A stretch of DNA of 6,681 nt from Candidatus Omnitrophota bacterium (GTDB lineage: Bacteria; Omnitrophota; Gorgyraeia; Duberdicusellales; 4484-171), in NCBI GenBank assembly GCA_030601015.1, contig JAUVUO010000069.1:1-6681 (forward strand). Reading direction: 5' to 3'. Positions within the stretch are counted from its first letter, which is position 1; every line of letters starts with the position of its first letter. The notes under the pieces are model-generated. The model had not been told where the DNA came from, did not search any database, and saw only the letters and a program-made list of their open reading frames with translations. Below, one piece after another: positions 1 to 5,732 of the stretch. Made by a program: the position numbers and the translations under genes.

Positions 1-129
1 GTTAGGTTATCTTTTTACCCGGATGTTTCCAATGTTATTGTTTCTTTCAAAGAATTAAATAATCCTGAAATACGTTCGTTTAGAATTGATGAGGCTAAAA
101 TATTAGAAGAAGAAATAGAAATAGTTTAA
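1..129 (+). CDS. 3' end of an unidentified protein gene
   Basis: Frame 1 is open from the window edge to a TAA at 127-129, giving the last 42 residues of a protein whose beginning lies outside the window. The tail contains FYPDVSNVIVSF in the first half and ends in an acidic, probably helical stretch (EAKILEEEIEIV). Codon use resembles that of the genes downstream, which supports real coding. I recognise no family motif, membrane segment or metal-binding residues in so short a piece and assign no function. It lies 154 bases before the sulfur genes on the same strand, so it could belong to the same transcript or end an earlier one. Confidence 0.6.
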   Translation, partial: VRLSFYPDVSNVIVSFKELNNPEIRSFRIDEAKILEEEIEIV

Positions 130-283
130 TCAATGAGACTTAATTTTTTTCGAAGAAAATGATTGCAGCCGAATTAACCTGAGACCAAAGGGGGCTTGGG
201 TTAAATTTGCGGGGCAGTTCATTAATATTTATGTATATTTTTGATAAGTTATTATAGTTTTCAAAATTGCGCGGAAGGGGCCA
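130..283 (+). other. Intergenic leader before thiS with one stem-loop
   Basis: This 154-base gap holds no convincing ORF. Its clearest structure is a stem-loop at 174-204: TTAACCTGAG (174-183) pairs with CTTGGGTTAA (195-204) over 10 base pairs, including two G-T wobbles, around an 11-base G-rich loop. No T-run follows the stem directly, so it does not look like a classical intrinsic terminator. I compared it by eye with TPP and SAM-I riboswitch core sequences and could not match either. The thiS ribosome site is probably the purine-rich GGAAGGGG at 273-280, close to the ATG at 284. Confidence 0.4.
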
Positions 284-550
284 ATGGTAAATATTTATTT
301 AAACGGTAAGAAAAAAGATATTGAGGAAGGAATGAATATCTCGGATTTACTATTTGTTAATAGAATTAGGCCGGAAGTTGTGGTTGTTGAGGTTAATGAG
401 AAAATAATTGAAAGGAATAAATATAAAGATACTATTTTAATTGCTGATGATAAAGTGGAATTTGTTTACTATATGGGTGGAGGTGAAAGGGAATTAGGCC
501 TGGTGAAACATGTTTTAGAGTTTATAGGTAATAAATACACCTTTGATTAA
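284..550 (+). CDS. thiS: ThiS-like sulfur carrier protein with an aberrant C-terminal tail
   Basis: Residues 1-67 form a ubiquitin-fold ThiS/MoaD-type sulfur carrier: an N-terminal strand with the asparagine-glycine turn (IYLNGKK), a central VVVEVNEKII segment, and the strand KVEFVYYMGGG. Family members normally stop right after the terminal Gly-Gly, whose carboxylate is adenylated and converted to a thiocarboxylate. Here the frame continues for 21 more residues, so the glycines (65-67) are internal. Residues 74-83 of the tail (VKHVLEFIGN) read as the start of a cysteine synthase, and the last five follow a 4-base duplication that shifts the frame into a stop. The tail is therefore a read-through into a decayed neighbour rather than a designed domain. 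As written, the carrier would need proteolytic trimming to work; no JAMM-type protease is visible here. A lost stop codon or sequencing error at the glycines is the alternative. ThiF lies just downstream. Confidence 0.85.
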   Translation: MVNIYLNGKKKDIEEGMNISDLLFVNRIRPEVVVVEVNEKIIERNKYKDTILIADDKVEFVYYMGGGERELGLVKHVLEFIGNKYTFD

Positions 551-614
551 GCTTAATAAGGTTGTTAAACCGGAGACGGCCGCGATACTTGCAAAAGCGG
601 AATTTATTTTGTAG
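503..614 (+). pseudogene. Relic 5' end of a second cysteine synthase
   Basis: Starting at a GTG (503) in the thiS frame, the codons read VKHVLEFIGN. After skipping four bases they continue as TPLIKLNKVV and then KPETAAILAKAEF, ending at TAG 612-614. Together this is the N-terminus of a PLP cysteine synthase: the IGNTPL-(V/I)-(K/R)-L hallmark and the AKxEF strand. The window's intact CysK has [11 protein letters not shown] and GKLEFF at the same places. The frame is broken by an exact tandem duplication, AATA at 530-533 and again at 534-537; removing one copy restores IGN-TPL. The match ends just before the region that carries the PLP lysine (SVKDR in CysK), so about nine tenths of the gene is missing. 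Residues and codons differ throughout from the intact cysK, so it is not a recent copy. A GGAGGTGA at 479-486 could be its old ribosome site, though 16 bases away. Its place between thiS and thiF suggests a former partner of that pair. Confidence 0.82.
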
Positions 615-620
615 AAGGAG
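613..620 (+). promoter_or_regulatory. Ribosome binding site deciding the thiF start
   Basis: AGAAGGAG lies four bases before ATG 625. It favours that ATG over the in-frame TTG at 562, which has no comparable site and whose first 21 residues (arginine-rich, MLNRRRPRYL) are an out-of-frame reading of the cysteine synthase relic. Confidence 0.7.
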
Positions 621-624
621 AAAT

Positions 625-1404
625 ATGGAATTAAGAGAGGATCAGCTTGAGAGATATTCCCGGCAAATGTTTTTGCCGAATATAGGTGGAGAAGGACAGA
701 AAAAGATTTTAAATGCTAAAGTTTTAATAATAGGTGCCGGAGGCCTTGGCTCGCCTTGTGCTTTGTATTTGGCTTCTGCCGGGGTAGGGGGAATTGGCCT
801 TGTGGATTCCGATGTAGTTGAGTTAAGCAATTTGCAAAGACAAATAGTGCATTCAACTGAGGCTGTGGGTAAATCCAAAGTTGAATCCGCAAAAAAAACT
901 ATAAATGGTATTAATCCGGATGTTGAAGTTGTTTTATATAATTTTCGTGTTACTTCACAAAATATTTTAAATGTGATTAAAAATTATGATATAGTTGTTG
1001 ACGGTTCAGACAATTTCCCAACTAAATATTTAGTAAACGATGCTTGTGTTTTAGCTAATAAACCCTTATCTCATGGTGGTATGTCTAAATTTGACGGTCA
1101 ATTGACAACTATTTTGCCGCGGCAGAGCGCTTGTTATAGGTGTTTTTTTCCTGAACCTCCGCCTCCTGGGCTTGTTCCTGATTCTCAGGAAGCAGGAATA
1201 TTGGGGGCTGTTGCCGGAGTAATAGGGACTCTTCAGGCTAATGAAGTTTTGAAGTTTATACTAGGTGTTGGTAATCTTTTAGCGGGGAAACTTTTGGTGT
1301 TCAATTCTTTGGATGCGAATTTTAGGCAGGTTAAAGTTCCTAAAGACCCAAATTGTCCATTATGCGGAGATAATCCCAGTATTACAGAATTGATAGATTA
1401 TTAA
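625..1404 (+). CDS. thiF: ThiF/MoeB-family E1-like adenylyltransferase for the sulfur carrier
   Basis: This 259-residue protein should use ATP to adenylate the C-terminal glycine of a ThiS-type carrier, the step before thiocarboxylate formation. It starts with the family opening (LERYSRQMFLPNIG). It then shows the nucleotide-binding loop GAGGLGSP (37-44), DSDVVELSNLQRQ with the R72 region, the GKSKVE segment (82-87) and the metal-site aspartate in DGSDN (126-130). Two Cys pairs, C170/C173 (CYRC) and C244/C247 (CPLC), are the structural zinc site. Length and order are typical of stand-alone ThiF/MoeB without a rhodanese domain. Unusual: at the position aligned with the E. coli ThiF persulfide cysteine (NCRTAG) this protein has S187 in DSQEAG, so a covalent carrier-enzyme disulfide route seems unavailable. 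ThiF versus MoeB cannot be settled from sequence alone, but a thiS-like partner upstream and no molybdopterin genes nearby favour a sulfur-carrier role. Start chosen at ATG 625 from its AGAAGGAG site. Confidence 0.9.
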   Translation: MELREDQLERYSRQMFLPNIGGEGQKKILNAKVLIIGAGGLGSPCALYLASAGVGGIGLVDSDVVELSNLQRQIVHSTEAVGKSKVESAKKTINGINPDVEVVLYNFRVTSQNILNVIKNYDIVVDGSDNFPTKYLVNDACVLANKPLSHGGMSKFDGQLTTILPRQSACYRCFFPEPPPPGLVPDSQEAGILGAVAGVIGTLQANEVLKFILGVGNLLAGKLLVFNSLDANFRQVKVPKDPNCPLCGDNPSITELIDY

Positions 1405-1479
1405 TGGTTTTGTAGGTTAAAAAATCAGCAGAATAAATTCAAAGAAAACAAGAAAATGTTTTTAAAAAAATAAAATAAA

Positions 1480-1532
1480 AGTTGAATCAATAACAGGGAG
1501 TATAGTTGAATAAAAATAATTAGTTGTATAAT
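1480..1532 (+). promoter_or_regulatory. Candidate promoter and repeated motif upstream of the Rrf2 gene
   Basis: TATAAT at 1527-1532 is a perfect -10 match, with TTGAAT at 1506-1511 as a -35-like element 15 bases upstream, slightly short. AGTTGAAT occurs at 1480-1487 and 1504-1511, and a variant AGTTGTAT at 1522-1529 overlaps the -10. The first copy sits in a small palindrome, TTGA-A-TCAA (1482-1490). Such placement would suit autoregulation by the downstream Rrf2 protein, but the region is very AT-rich and chance repeats are likely. The rest of the 1405-1559 gap shows no gene or clear terminator. Confidence 0.35.
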
Positions 1533-1559
1533 TTTTTTTAAAATGGGAGAGAAGAAAAA

Positions 1560-2003
1560 GTGAAGGTTTCAGCTAGAACTAGGTATGGGGTTAGGTTAAT
1601 GCTTTTTTTGGCTTTTAATTATGGGAAGGGCACTGTGTTTTTAAAAGAGATTGCTGAAAAAGAAGATATTTCCGAAAAATTTTTGAGTCAAATAATTATC
1701 CCTTTGCGGGGAGTGGGGCTTGTTAATTCCATTCGCGGAGCGCATGGAGGGTATATGTTGAGTAGGCCTCCGGGGGAAATAACTATAAAAGATATAGTGA
1801 AAGTGCTGGATAAAGATTTAAATTTTGTTAAAATTAATGAGAAAGATGTGTATTTTTCAAAAAAGACTGTTGCTTGCGTTAATCAGCTTGTATGGAGTAA
1901 ATTAGAGAAAAGTATCTCCGAAACCCTTGAAGCCATTTCTCTTAAGAGTATTGTGGATAATTATAGGGATAATGAAGATAATAATTTAATGTATAATATT
2001 TAA
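1560..2003 (+). CDS. Rrf2-family transcriptional regulator, possibly of cysteine metabolism
   Basis: This 147-residue protein has the full Rrf2 winged-helix signature: an opening like MKVSARTRYGVRLMLFLA, the recognition-helix region ISEKFLSQIIIPLRGVGLV (37-55) and the wing IRGAHGGYMLSRP (58-70), followed by the TIKDIVKVLD helix (75-84) and a C-terminal dimerisation helix. IscR and other iron-sulfur Rrf2 proteins carry three cysteines in the linker around residues 90-105; here the only cysteine is C106, so an IscR-type cluster cannot be built from its own cysteines. That makes it more like CymR, the Rrf2 regulator of cysteine metabolism in Firmicutes, which acts together with CysK; an intact cysK lies about 1.5 kb downstream. 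The CymR comparison is inference from family and context. The start is GTG 1560, with GGGAG at 1545-1549 ten bases upstream. A candidate promoter precedes it, so it may head its own transcription unit. Confidence 0.88.
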   Translation: MKVSARTRYGVRLMLFLAFNYGKGTVFLKEIAEKEDISEKFLSQIIIPLRGVGLVNSIRGAHGGYMLSRPPGEITIKDIVKVLDKDLNFVKINEKDVYFSKKTVACVNQLVWSKLEKSISETLEAISLKSIVDNYRDNEDNNLMYNI

Positions 2004-2024
2004 TTTGCTAAAAAGTTAATAAGC

Positions 2025-2047
2025 TTTATCCTTATTTAAGGAATAAA
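2025..2047 (+). other. Small inverted repeat between the regulator and ferredoxin genes
   Basis: CCTTA-TT-TAAGG (2030-2041) is a 12-base near-perfect palindrome. With a one-base bulge, flanking TTTAT (2025-2029) can also pair with ATAAA (2043-2047). It could be an operator for the adjacent Rrf2 protein or a weak AT-rich hairpin; the following sequence has only short T-runs. The 101-base gap otherwise shows nothing clear. Confidence 0.25.
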
Positions 2048-2104
2048 ATTTTAAATTTTAGAAATAATAATATATATGATGGTTAATGAAAAAGAAGTTA
2101 GAGT

Positions 2105-2461
2105 ATGGTAAGAAGAAGAGTCATTAAGATAAATTCAGATAAATGTATCGGATGCGGAGAGTGTATTCCTGATTGTCCTGAAGGAGCTTTACAATTAATA
2201 GATGGAAAGGTTCGTTTGGTTAATGATTTGTTTTGTGATGGGTTGGCCGCGTGTATCGGCAGTTGTCCGTATGATGCTATTACTATAGAAGAAAGAGAGG
2301 CTAAAGAATATGATGAGAGAAAAGTGATGGAGGTTCCCTGCTGTAGAGGATTCCTTAAGTTAGTCAAAGATGCTATAAAACTAGCGAAAAGACATATCCC
2401 GTTTAAATGTATTGTAGTGGGTATTAATGGGGAAATAATTTTCGAGAAAGCAATTGAATAA
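2105..2461 (+). CDS. Small ferredoxin-type protein, one regular and one three-Cys cluster site
   Basis: This 118-residue protein probably carries electrons or helps deliver sulfur in the cytoplasm. The first site is a standard [4Fe-4S] motif C14-x2-C17-x2-C20-x3-C24-P. The second reads C44-x5-C50-x3-C54-P (CDGLAACIGSCP): the cysteine expected at residue 47 is leucine. Such a site usually binds [3Fe-4S], or [4Fe-4S] with an outside ligand. Beyond the ferredoxin fold, residues 60-118 form an extra segment with an acidic stretch (EEREAKEYDERKV), a vicinal C79-C80 pair and C102, ending in a strand-like GINGEIIFEKAIE. The vicinal cysteines could supply the fourth ligand or act as a thiol site. No membrane segment or signal peptide is visible. 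Its own start has only a weak purine site; ATG 2105 is the first in-frame start after stops. The PP-loop gene follows 20 bases later, suggesting cotranscription and possibly reductant supply to sulfur transfer. Confidence 0.82.
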   Translation: MVRRRVIKINSDKCIGCGECIPDCPEGALQLIDGKVRLVNDLFCDGLAACIGSCPYDAITIEEREAKEYDERKVMEVPCCRGFLKLVKDAIKLAKRHIPFKCIVVGINGEIIFEKAIE

Positions 2462-2481
2462 GCATAAATCCGTCAAATAAT

Positions 2482-3495
2482 ATGGTTAAGGAATCTAAAA
2501 TAAAAGCGGTAGCGGCATTTTCCGGAGGATTAGACAGTATTTTAGCTGTTAAGATTGTGATGGATCAAGGTGTAGATGTTATTGCTTTAAATTTTAAAAG
2601 TTTTTTTTGCAGGGATGATAAATCTAATAAAGGCAGTGCCGGTTCATCTATTAACAGGGCGGCCGGCCATTTGGGAGTAGAGTTTAAATCTATTGATTTA
2701 GGGAATGATTATCTTGAGATGGTAAGAAATCCAAAATATGGTTATGGTAAAAATGTAAATCCTTGTATTGATTGCAGAATTTTTGAGTTTAAAGCTGTCA
2801 AAAAAATTATGAACGAAATAGGGGCGGCTTTTGTAATTACAGGAGAAGTCTTAGGGCAAAGGCCTATGTCTCAGCACAGAAGGGCTTTGTATTTGATAGA
2901 AAAGGCAGCTGGGTTGGAAGGCTTTATTCTAAGGCCGTTATCCGCAAAACTTTTTTCTCCTACTATTCCTGAAAAAAAAGGTTGGGTCAATAGAGATAAT
3001 TTATTGGATATTTCAGGACGAACACGAAAGCCGCAAATAGATTTGGCAAAACAATATGGAATAATAGATTATCCGGCTCCGGCAGGAGGATGTCTTTTAA
3101 CTGATAAGTATTTTAGCACAAGATTACGGGATTTGTTTAAATTTGGAAAAATTAATAGTAAAAATATAGAGCTGTTAAAAGTAGGAAGACATTTTAGAAT
3201 TTCTGATCAATTCAAGTTAATTGTCGGACGGGATGAACAAGAAAATCAAAGAATTTTAAATTTATCAGAAAAAGGCGATTTATTTTTCGAGCCTTTAGAA
3301 TTGTCAGGGCCGAGTGCCTTAGGTAAAGGTAATTACGATGAAAATATTAAAGAGTTGTCCGCAAAAATAATAGCCAGGTATACGTCTTTAAATAAACAAG
3401 TAAAAGTATTATTTAAAATTCTTCCAGAAAGTAAGGAATTAGTATTGAATGTTTTTGCTTTAGAAGATACAAAGAGTAAAAAGATGTTGATTTAA
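2482..3495 (+). CDS. PP-loop thiouridylase-like protein with probable NFACT-R-type C-terminus
   Basis: This 337-residue protein belongs to the PP-loop ATP pyrophosphatases that activate a tRNA base for thiolation, near MnmA and ThiI. The ATP loop is SGGLDS (14-19). NPCIDC (93-98) places C98 at the position of the MnmA catalytic cysteine (NPDILC in E. coli), and C204 in [11 protein letters not shown] is the likely second, persulfide-bearing cysteine. C95 and C43 are extra. [16 protein letters not shown] (121-136) and the RPLSAK segment are typical of the stand-alone ThiI/MnmA-like group found in many anaerobes. From about residue 233 the C-terminus ([22 protein letters not shown]) resembles the NFACT-R RNA-binding domain that occurs fused to this group. 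The tRNA target is not evident; 4-thiouridine or 2-thiouridine are both possible. No cysteine desulfurase is nearby, so sulfur might come from sulfide via the neighbouring genes, which is inference. No clear ribosome site precedes ATG 2482, suggesting coupling to the ferredoxin gene. Confidence 0.8.
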   Translation: MVKESKIKAVAAFSGGLDSILAVKIVMDQGVDVIALNFKSFFCRDDKSNKGSAGSSINRAAGHLGVEFKSIDLGNDYLEMVRNPKYGYGKNVNPCIDCRIFEFKAVKKIMNEIGAAFVITGEVLGQRPMSQHRRALYLIEKAAGLEGFILRPLSAKLFSPTIPEKKGWVNRDNLLDISGRTRKPQIDLAKQYGIIDYPAPAGGCLLTDKYFSTRLRDLFKFGKINSKNIELLKVGRHFRISDQFKLIVGRDEQENQRILNLSEKGDLFFEPLELSGPSALGKGNYDENIKELSAKIIARYTSLNKQVKVLFKILPESKELVLNVFALEDTKSKKMLI

Positions 3496-3517
3496 AGAGA
3501 TAAAAAAGAAGGCTAGA

Positions 3518-4432
3518 ATGAAGATTGCAGAAAACATTACTGAGTTGATTGGGAATACTCCTTTAGTTAGATTGAAAAAAATAGGTGAGGGGTTAGAAGC
3601 GGATTTAGTGGGTAAACTGGAATTTTTTAATCCTTGTTCAAGTGTTAAAGATAGAATAGGGTTAGCCATGATTAAAGGGGCTGAGGGAAAGGGGTTGATT
3701 AAAGAGGGTGTTACTATTATTGAACCCACAAGCGGAAATACCGGGATAGCTTTGGCTTTTGTTTGTGCTCAGAGAGGATATAAATTGGTTTTAACTATGC
3801 CGGAAAGTATGTCTATGGAAAGAAGGCGGCTTCTATCTTGGCTTGGCGCGGATATTGTTTTGACTCCGGCAGATCAAGGGATGAAGGGAGCTATAAATAG
3901 AGCATATGAATTGGTAGAAAATCATAAAAATTATATTATGCTTCAACAATTTAAAAATTTGGATAATCCTAAAATTCATAGAGAGACAACTGCTGAAGAA
4001 ATATGGAAAGATACCGAAGGCAAGGTAGATATGATTGTGTCTGGTGTCGGGACTGGAGGTACTATAACCGGAATTGGAGAGGCTTTAAAGAAGAAAAATT
4101 CAGAAATTAAAATGGTTGCTGTTGAACCTGAAAAATCGTCGGTACTTTCGGGTGGCGCTCCTGGGCCGCATAAAATTCAAGGCATAGGAGCGGGATTTGT
4201 TCCTGAAATTTTGAAACGGGAATTGATTGATGAGATAATTTGTGTTGAAGATAATGATGCGATATCAATGGCAGAAAGAGTAGCGAAGGAAGAGGGCCTT
4301 TTAGTGGGGAATTCCAGCGGGGCCGCGGTTTGGGCTGCAGTTGAATTAGCAAAACGGGAAGAAAATAAAAATAAACTAATTGTTATTATTTTACCTGATA
4401 CAGGAGAACGTTATTTATCTGTCTGGAGTTAG
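3518..4432 (+). CDS. cysK: Cysteine synthase A (O-acetylserine sulfhydrylase)
   Basis: CysK makes L-cysteine from O-acetylserine and sulfide with PLP, in the cytoplasm, usually as a dimer. The 304-residue sequence has every expected element: IGNTPLVRL (11-19), the PLP-binding lysine K44 in SVKDR, the substrate loop TSGNTG (71-76), the QQF segment (143-145), the phosphate-binding glycine loop GVGTGGT (176-182), GIGAGFVP (222-229), the PLP-ring serine in NSSGAA (265-270) and PDTGERYLS (293-301). Family members usually run slightly past YLS; here it ends [15 protein letters not shown] has cysteine and serine where most have NPGGSVKDR. The start ATG 3518 follows GAAGG by six bases and lies 22 bases after the PP-loop gene, so the two probably share a transcript. 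No serine acetyltransferase is present in the window. An activity on O-phosphoserine or as a cystathionine synthase is less likely but not excluded by sequence. Confidence 0.93.
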   Translation: MKIAENITELIGNTPLVRLKKIGEGLEADLVGKLEFFNPCSSVKDRIGLAMIKGAEGKGLIKEGVTIIEPTSGNTGIALAFVCAQRGYKLVLTMPESMSMERRRLLSWLGADIVLTPADQGMKGAINRAYELVENHKNYIMLQQFKNLDNPKIHRETTAEEIWKDTEGKVDMIVSGVGTGGTITGIGEALKKKNSEIKMVAVEPEKSSVLSGGAPGPHKIQGIGAGFVPEILKRELIDEIICVEDNDAISMAERVAKEEGLLVGNSSGAAVWAAVELAKREENKNKLIVIILPDTGERYLSVWS

Positions 4433-4501
4433 TTTGTTTTTTGTATTTTATATCGCGGTATGAATGTGAATTGTTAGGTGTAAGATAATTTTTAAAATAA
4501 A

Positions 4502-4508
4502 TGGGAGG
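4502..4508 (+). promoter_or_regulatory. Ribosome binding site deciding the DUF39 gene start
   Basis: The strong site GGAGG (4503-4507) sits eight bases before ATG 4516. An in-frame ATG at 4501 overlaps this site and has none of its own, so translation most likely begins at 4516 (MGKTIAEINE). Confidence 0.75.
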
Positions 4509-4515
4509 TTGCTTA

Positions 4516-5730
4516 ATGGGGAAAACCATAGCTGAAATTAATGAAAAAATTAAAAAAGGTGAAGCTGTTGTGGTTACAGCTGAAGAGATGATAGATATAG
4601 TTAAAGAGAAAGGTTCTGAAACTGCCGCCCAAGATGTAGATGTTGTAACTACCGGAACGTTCGGCCCAATGTGTTCATCGGGAGCTTATTTAAATTTAGG
4701 GCATACCAGCCCTAAATTTAAGTTTGGCGGAGGAAGGACTACTTTGAATGGAATAGAAGTTTATACCGGGTTGGCCGCGGTTGATATTTATTTAGGCGCG
4801 ACAGCCTTGTCCGAAGACGACCCCAAAAATAAGGTTTATCCGGGAAAATTTAAATATGGAGGAGGCCATGTAATTCAGGACTTGGTTGAAGGTAAAGATA
4901 TTGAATTAGAGGCTACCTCATACGGTACGGATTGTTATCCTGGCAAAAGATTAAATAATATTATTAATCTTAATGATATAAATGAAGCGGTACTTTTTAA
5001 TCCCAGAAATTTATATCAAAATTATAATGTTGCGGTTAATTTATCAGACAAAGTAATATATACATATATGGGGACATTAAAACCAAACTTAGGAAATGCT
5101 AATTATTGCAGTGCCGGACAGTTGTCCCCTTTGCTTAATGACCCTTATTATAGAACTATAGGTATTGGGACTAAAATTTTTTTAGGCGGAGGTGTAGGTT
5201 TTGTTTCATGGTGGGGTACTCAGCATAATCCCGGAGTTAAAAGGGCAGATAATGGAACTCCGCTTACACCCTCGGGGACTGCTGCTGTTATAGGAGATTT
5301 AAAACGGATGAGTGGGGAATGGCTTAAAGGAGTAAGTTTTTTAGGTTATGGCGCAACTCTTTCCGTAGGGATAGGTGTACCCATACCTATTCTTGATGAA
5401 GATATGGCTAAATTTACAGGCGTTTCCGATGAGGATATCTCAACCAGTATAGTTGATTATAGTAAAGCTTATCCTGAGGGGATATCTGAAAGTGTGGGCA
5501 GGGCGACATACGCTGAATTGAAATCCGGGAAAATTATAATAAAAGATAAGGAAGTTATTACTGCCGGTATTTCCAGCTATTATAAGGCTAAAGAAATAGC
5601 TGAGGAATTGAAAACTTGGATTAAAAAAGGAGACTTTTTTTTAACTGAGCCGGTAGCTCAATTCCCGGATGCAGAATCCGGTTATAAGTTTAAGCCTATG
5701 AAGATGAGAAAATTAAAAGGAGGTGAATAA
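4516..5730 (+). CDS. DUF39 homocysteine biosynthesis protein
   Basis: This 404-residue protein matches the DUF39 family, shown genetically in methanogens (MA1821 of Methanosarcina acetivorans) to be needed, with its NIL-ferredoxin partner, for making homocysteine from aspartate semialdehyde and sulfide. Recognisable segments include VTTGTFGPMCSSGAYLNLGH (44-63), the glycine-rich KFGGGRTTLNG, the KYGGGHVIQDLVEG segment, SYGTDCYPG (135-143), FLGGGVGFVSWWGTQHNPG (222-240) and the C-terminal PVAQFPDAE. C53 and C140 stand where, as I recall, the methanogen protein has its two functional persulfide-forming cysteines; C198 is a third. Unlike MA1821 it has no C-terminal CBS pair and ends after the core domain. 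The product should be cytoplasmic. The partner gene starts two bases after its stop, with the partner's ribosome site inside its last codons, a strong sign of translational coupling. cysK lies 83 bases upstream, so cysteine and homocysteine synthesis share one cluster. Confidence 0.88.
   Translation: MGKTIAEINEKIKKGEAVVVTAEEMIDIVKEKGSETAAQDVDVVTTGTFGPMCSSGAYLNLGHTSPKFKFGGGRTTLNGIEVYTGLAAVDIYLGATALSEDDPKNKVYPGKFKYGGGHVIQDLVEGKDIELEATSYGTDCYPGKRLNNIINLNDINEAVLFNPRNLYQNYNVAVNLSDKVIYTYMGTLKPNLGNANYCSAGQLSPLLNDPYYRTIGIGTKIFLGGGVGFVSWWGTQHNPGVKRADNGTPLTPSGTAAVIGDLKRMSGEWLKGVSFLGYGATLSVGIGVPIPILDEDMAKFTGVSDEDISTSIVDYSKAYPEGISESVGRATYAELKSGKIIIKDKEVITAGISSYYKAKEIAEELKTWIKKGDFFLTEPVAQFPDAESGYKFKPMKMRKLKGGE
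5718..5726 (+). promoter_or_regulatory. Ribosome binding site of the NIL-ferredoxin gene inside the DUF39 gene
   Basis: AGGAGGTGA is a near-perfect Shine-Dalgarno sequence lying in the last codons of the upstream gene (encoding KGGE) and six bases before ATG 5733. It supports translational coupling of the pair. Confidence 0.8.
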
Positions 5731-5732
5731 TT

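Noticed and set aside
160..215. Possible TPP riboswitch, prompted by AACCTGA and CTGAGA-like strings near thiS
   Set aside because: The strings overlap in one place and the paired helices and spacing of a TPP aptamer are absent.
562..624. Upstream TTG start extending ThiF by 21 arginine-rich residues
   Set aside because: No ribosome site precedes it, the residues are not part of the family, and another frame of the same bases encodes the cysteine synthase relic.
642..878. Minus-strand ORFs at 642-878, 2098-2367, 3460-3729, 4107-4352 and 6285-6494
   Set aside because: All lie opposite well-supported genes, show no recognisable motifs and look like shadows.
1445..1470. Terminator after thiF from AAAACA/TGTTTT pairing
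   Set aside because: The stem is six weak A-T-rich pairs and is followed by an A-run rather than a T-run.
2079..2111. Tiny ORF (MVNEKEVRVW) before the ferredoxin
   Set aside because: Ten codons, in a different frame, with no ribosome site; most likely chance.
4501..4515. ATG 4501 as the start of the DUF39 protein
   Set aside because: This ATG overlaps the GGAGG ribosome site that serves ATG 4516, and it would add only five residues (MGGCL) not needed by the family.
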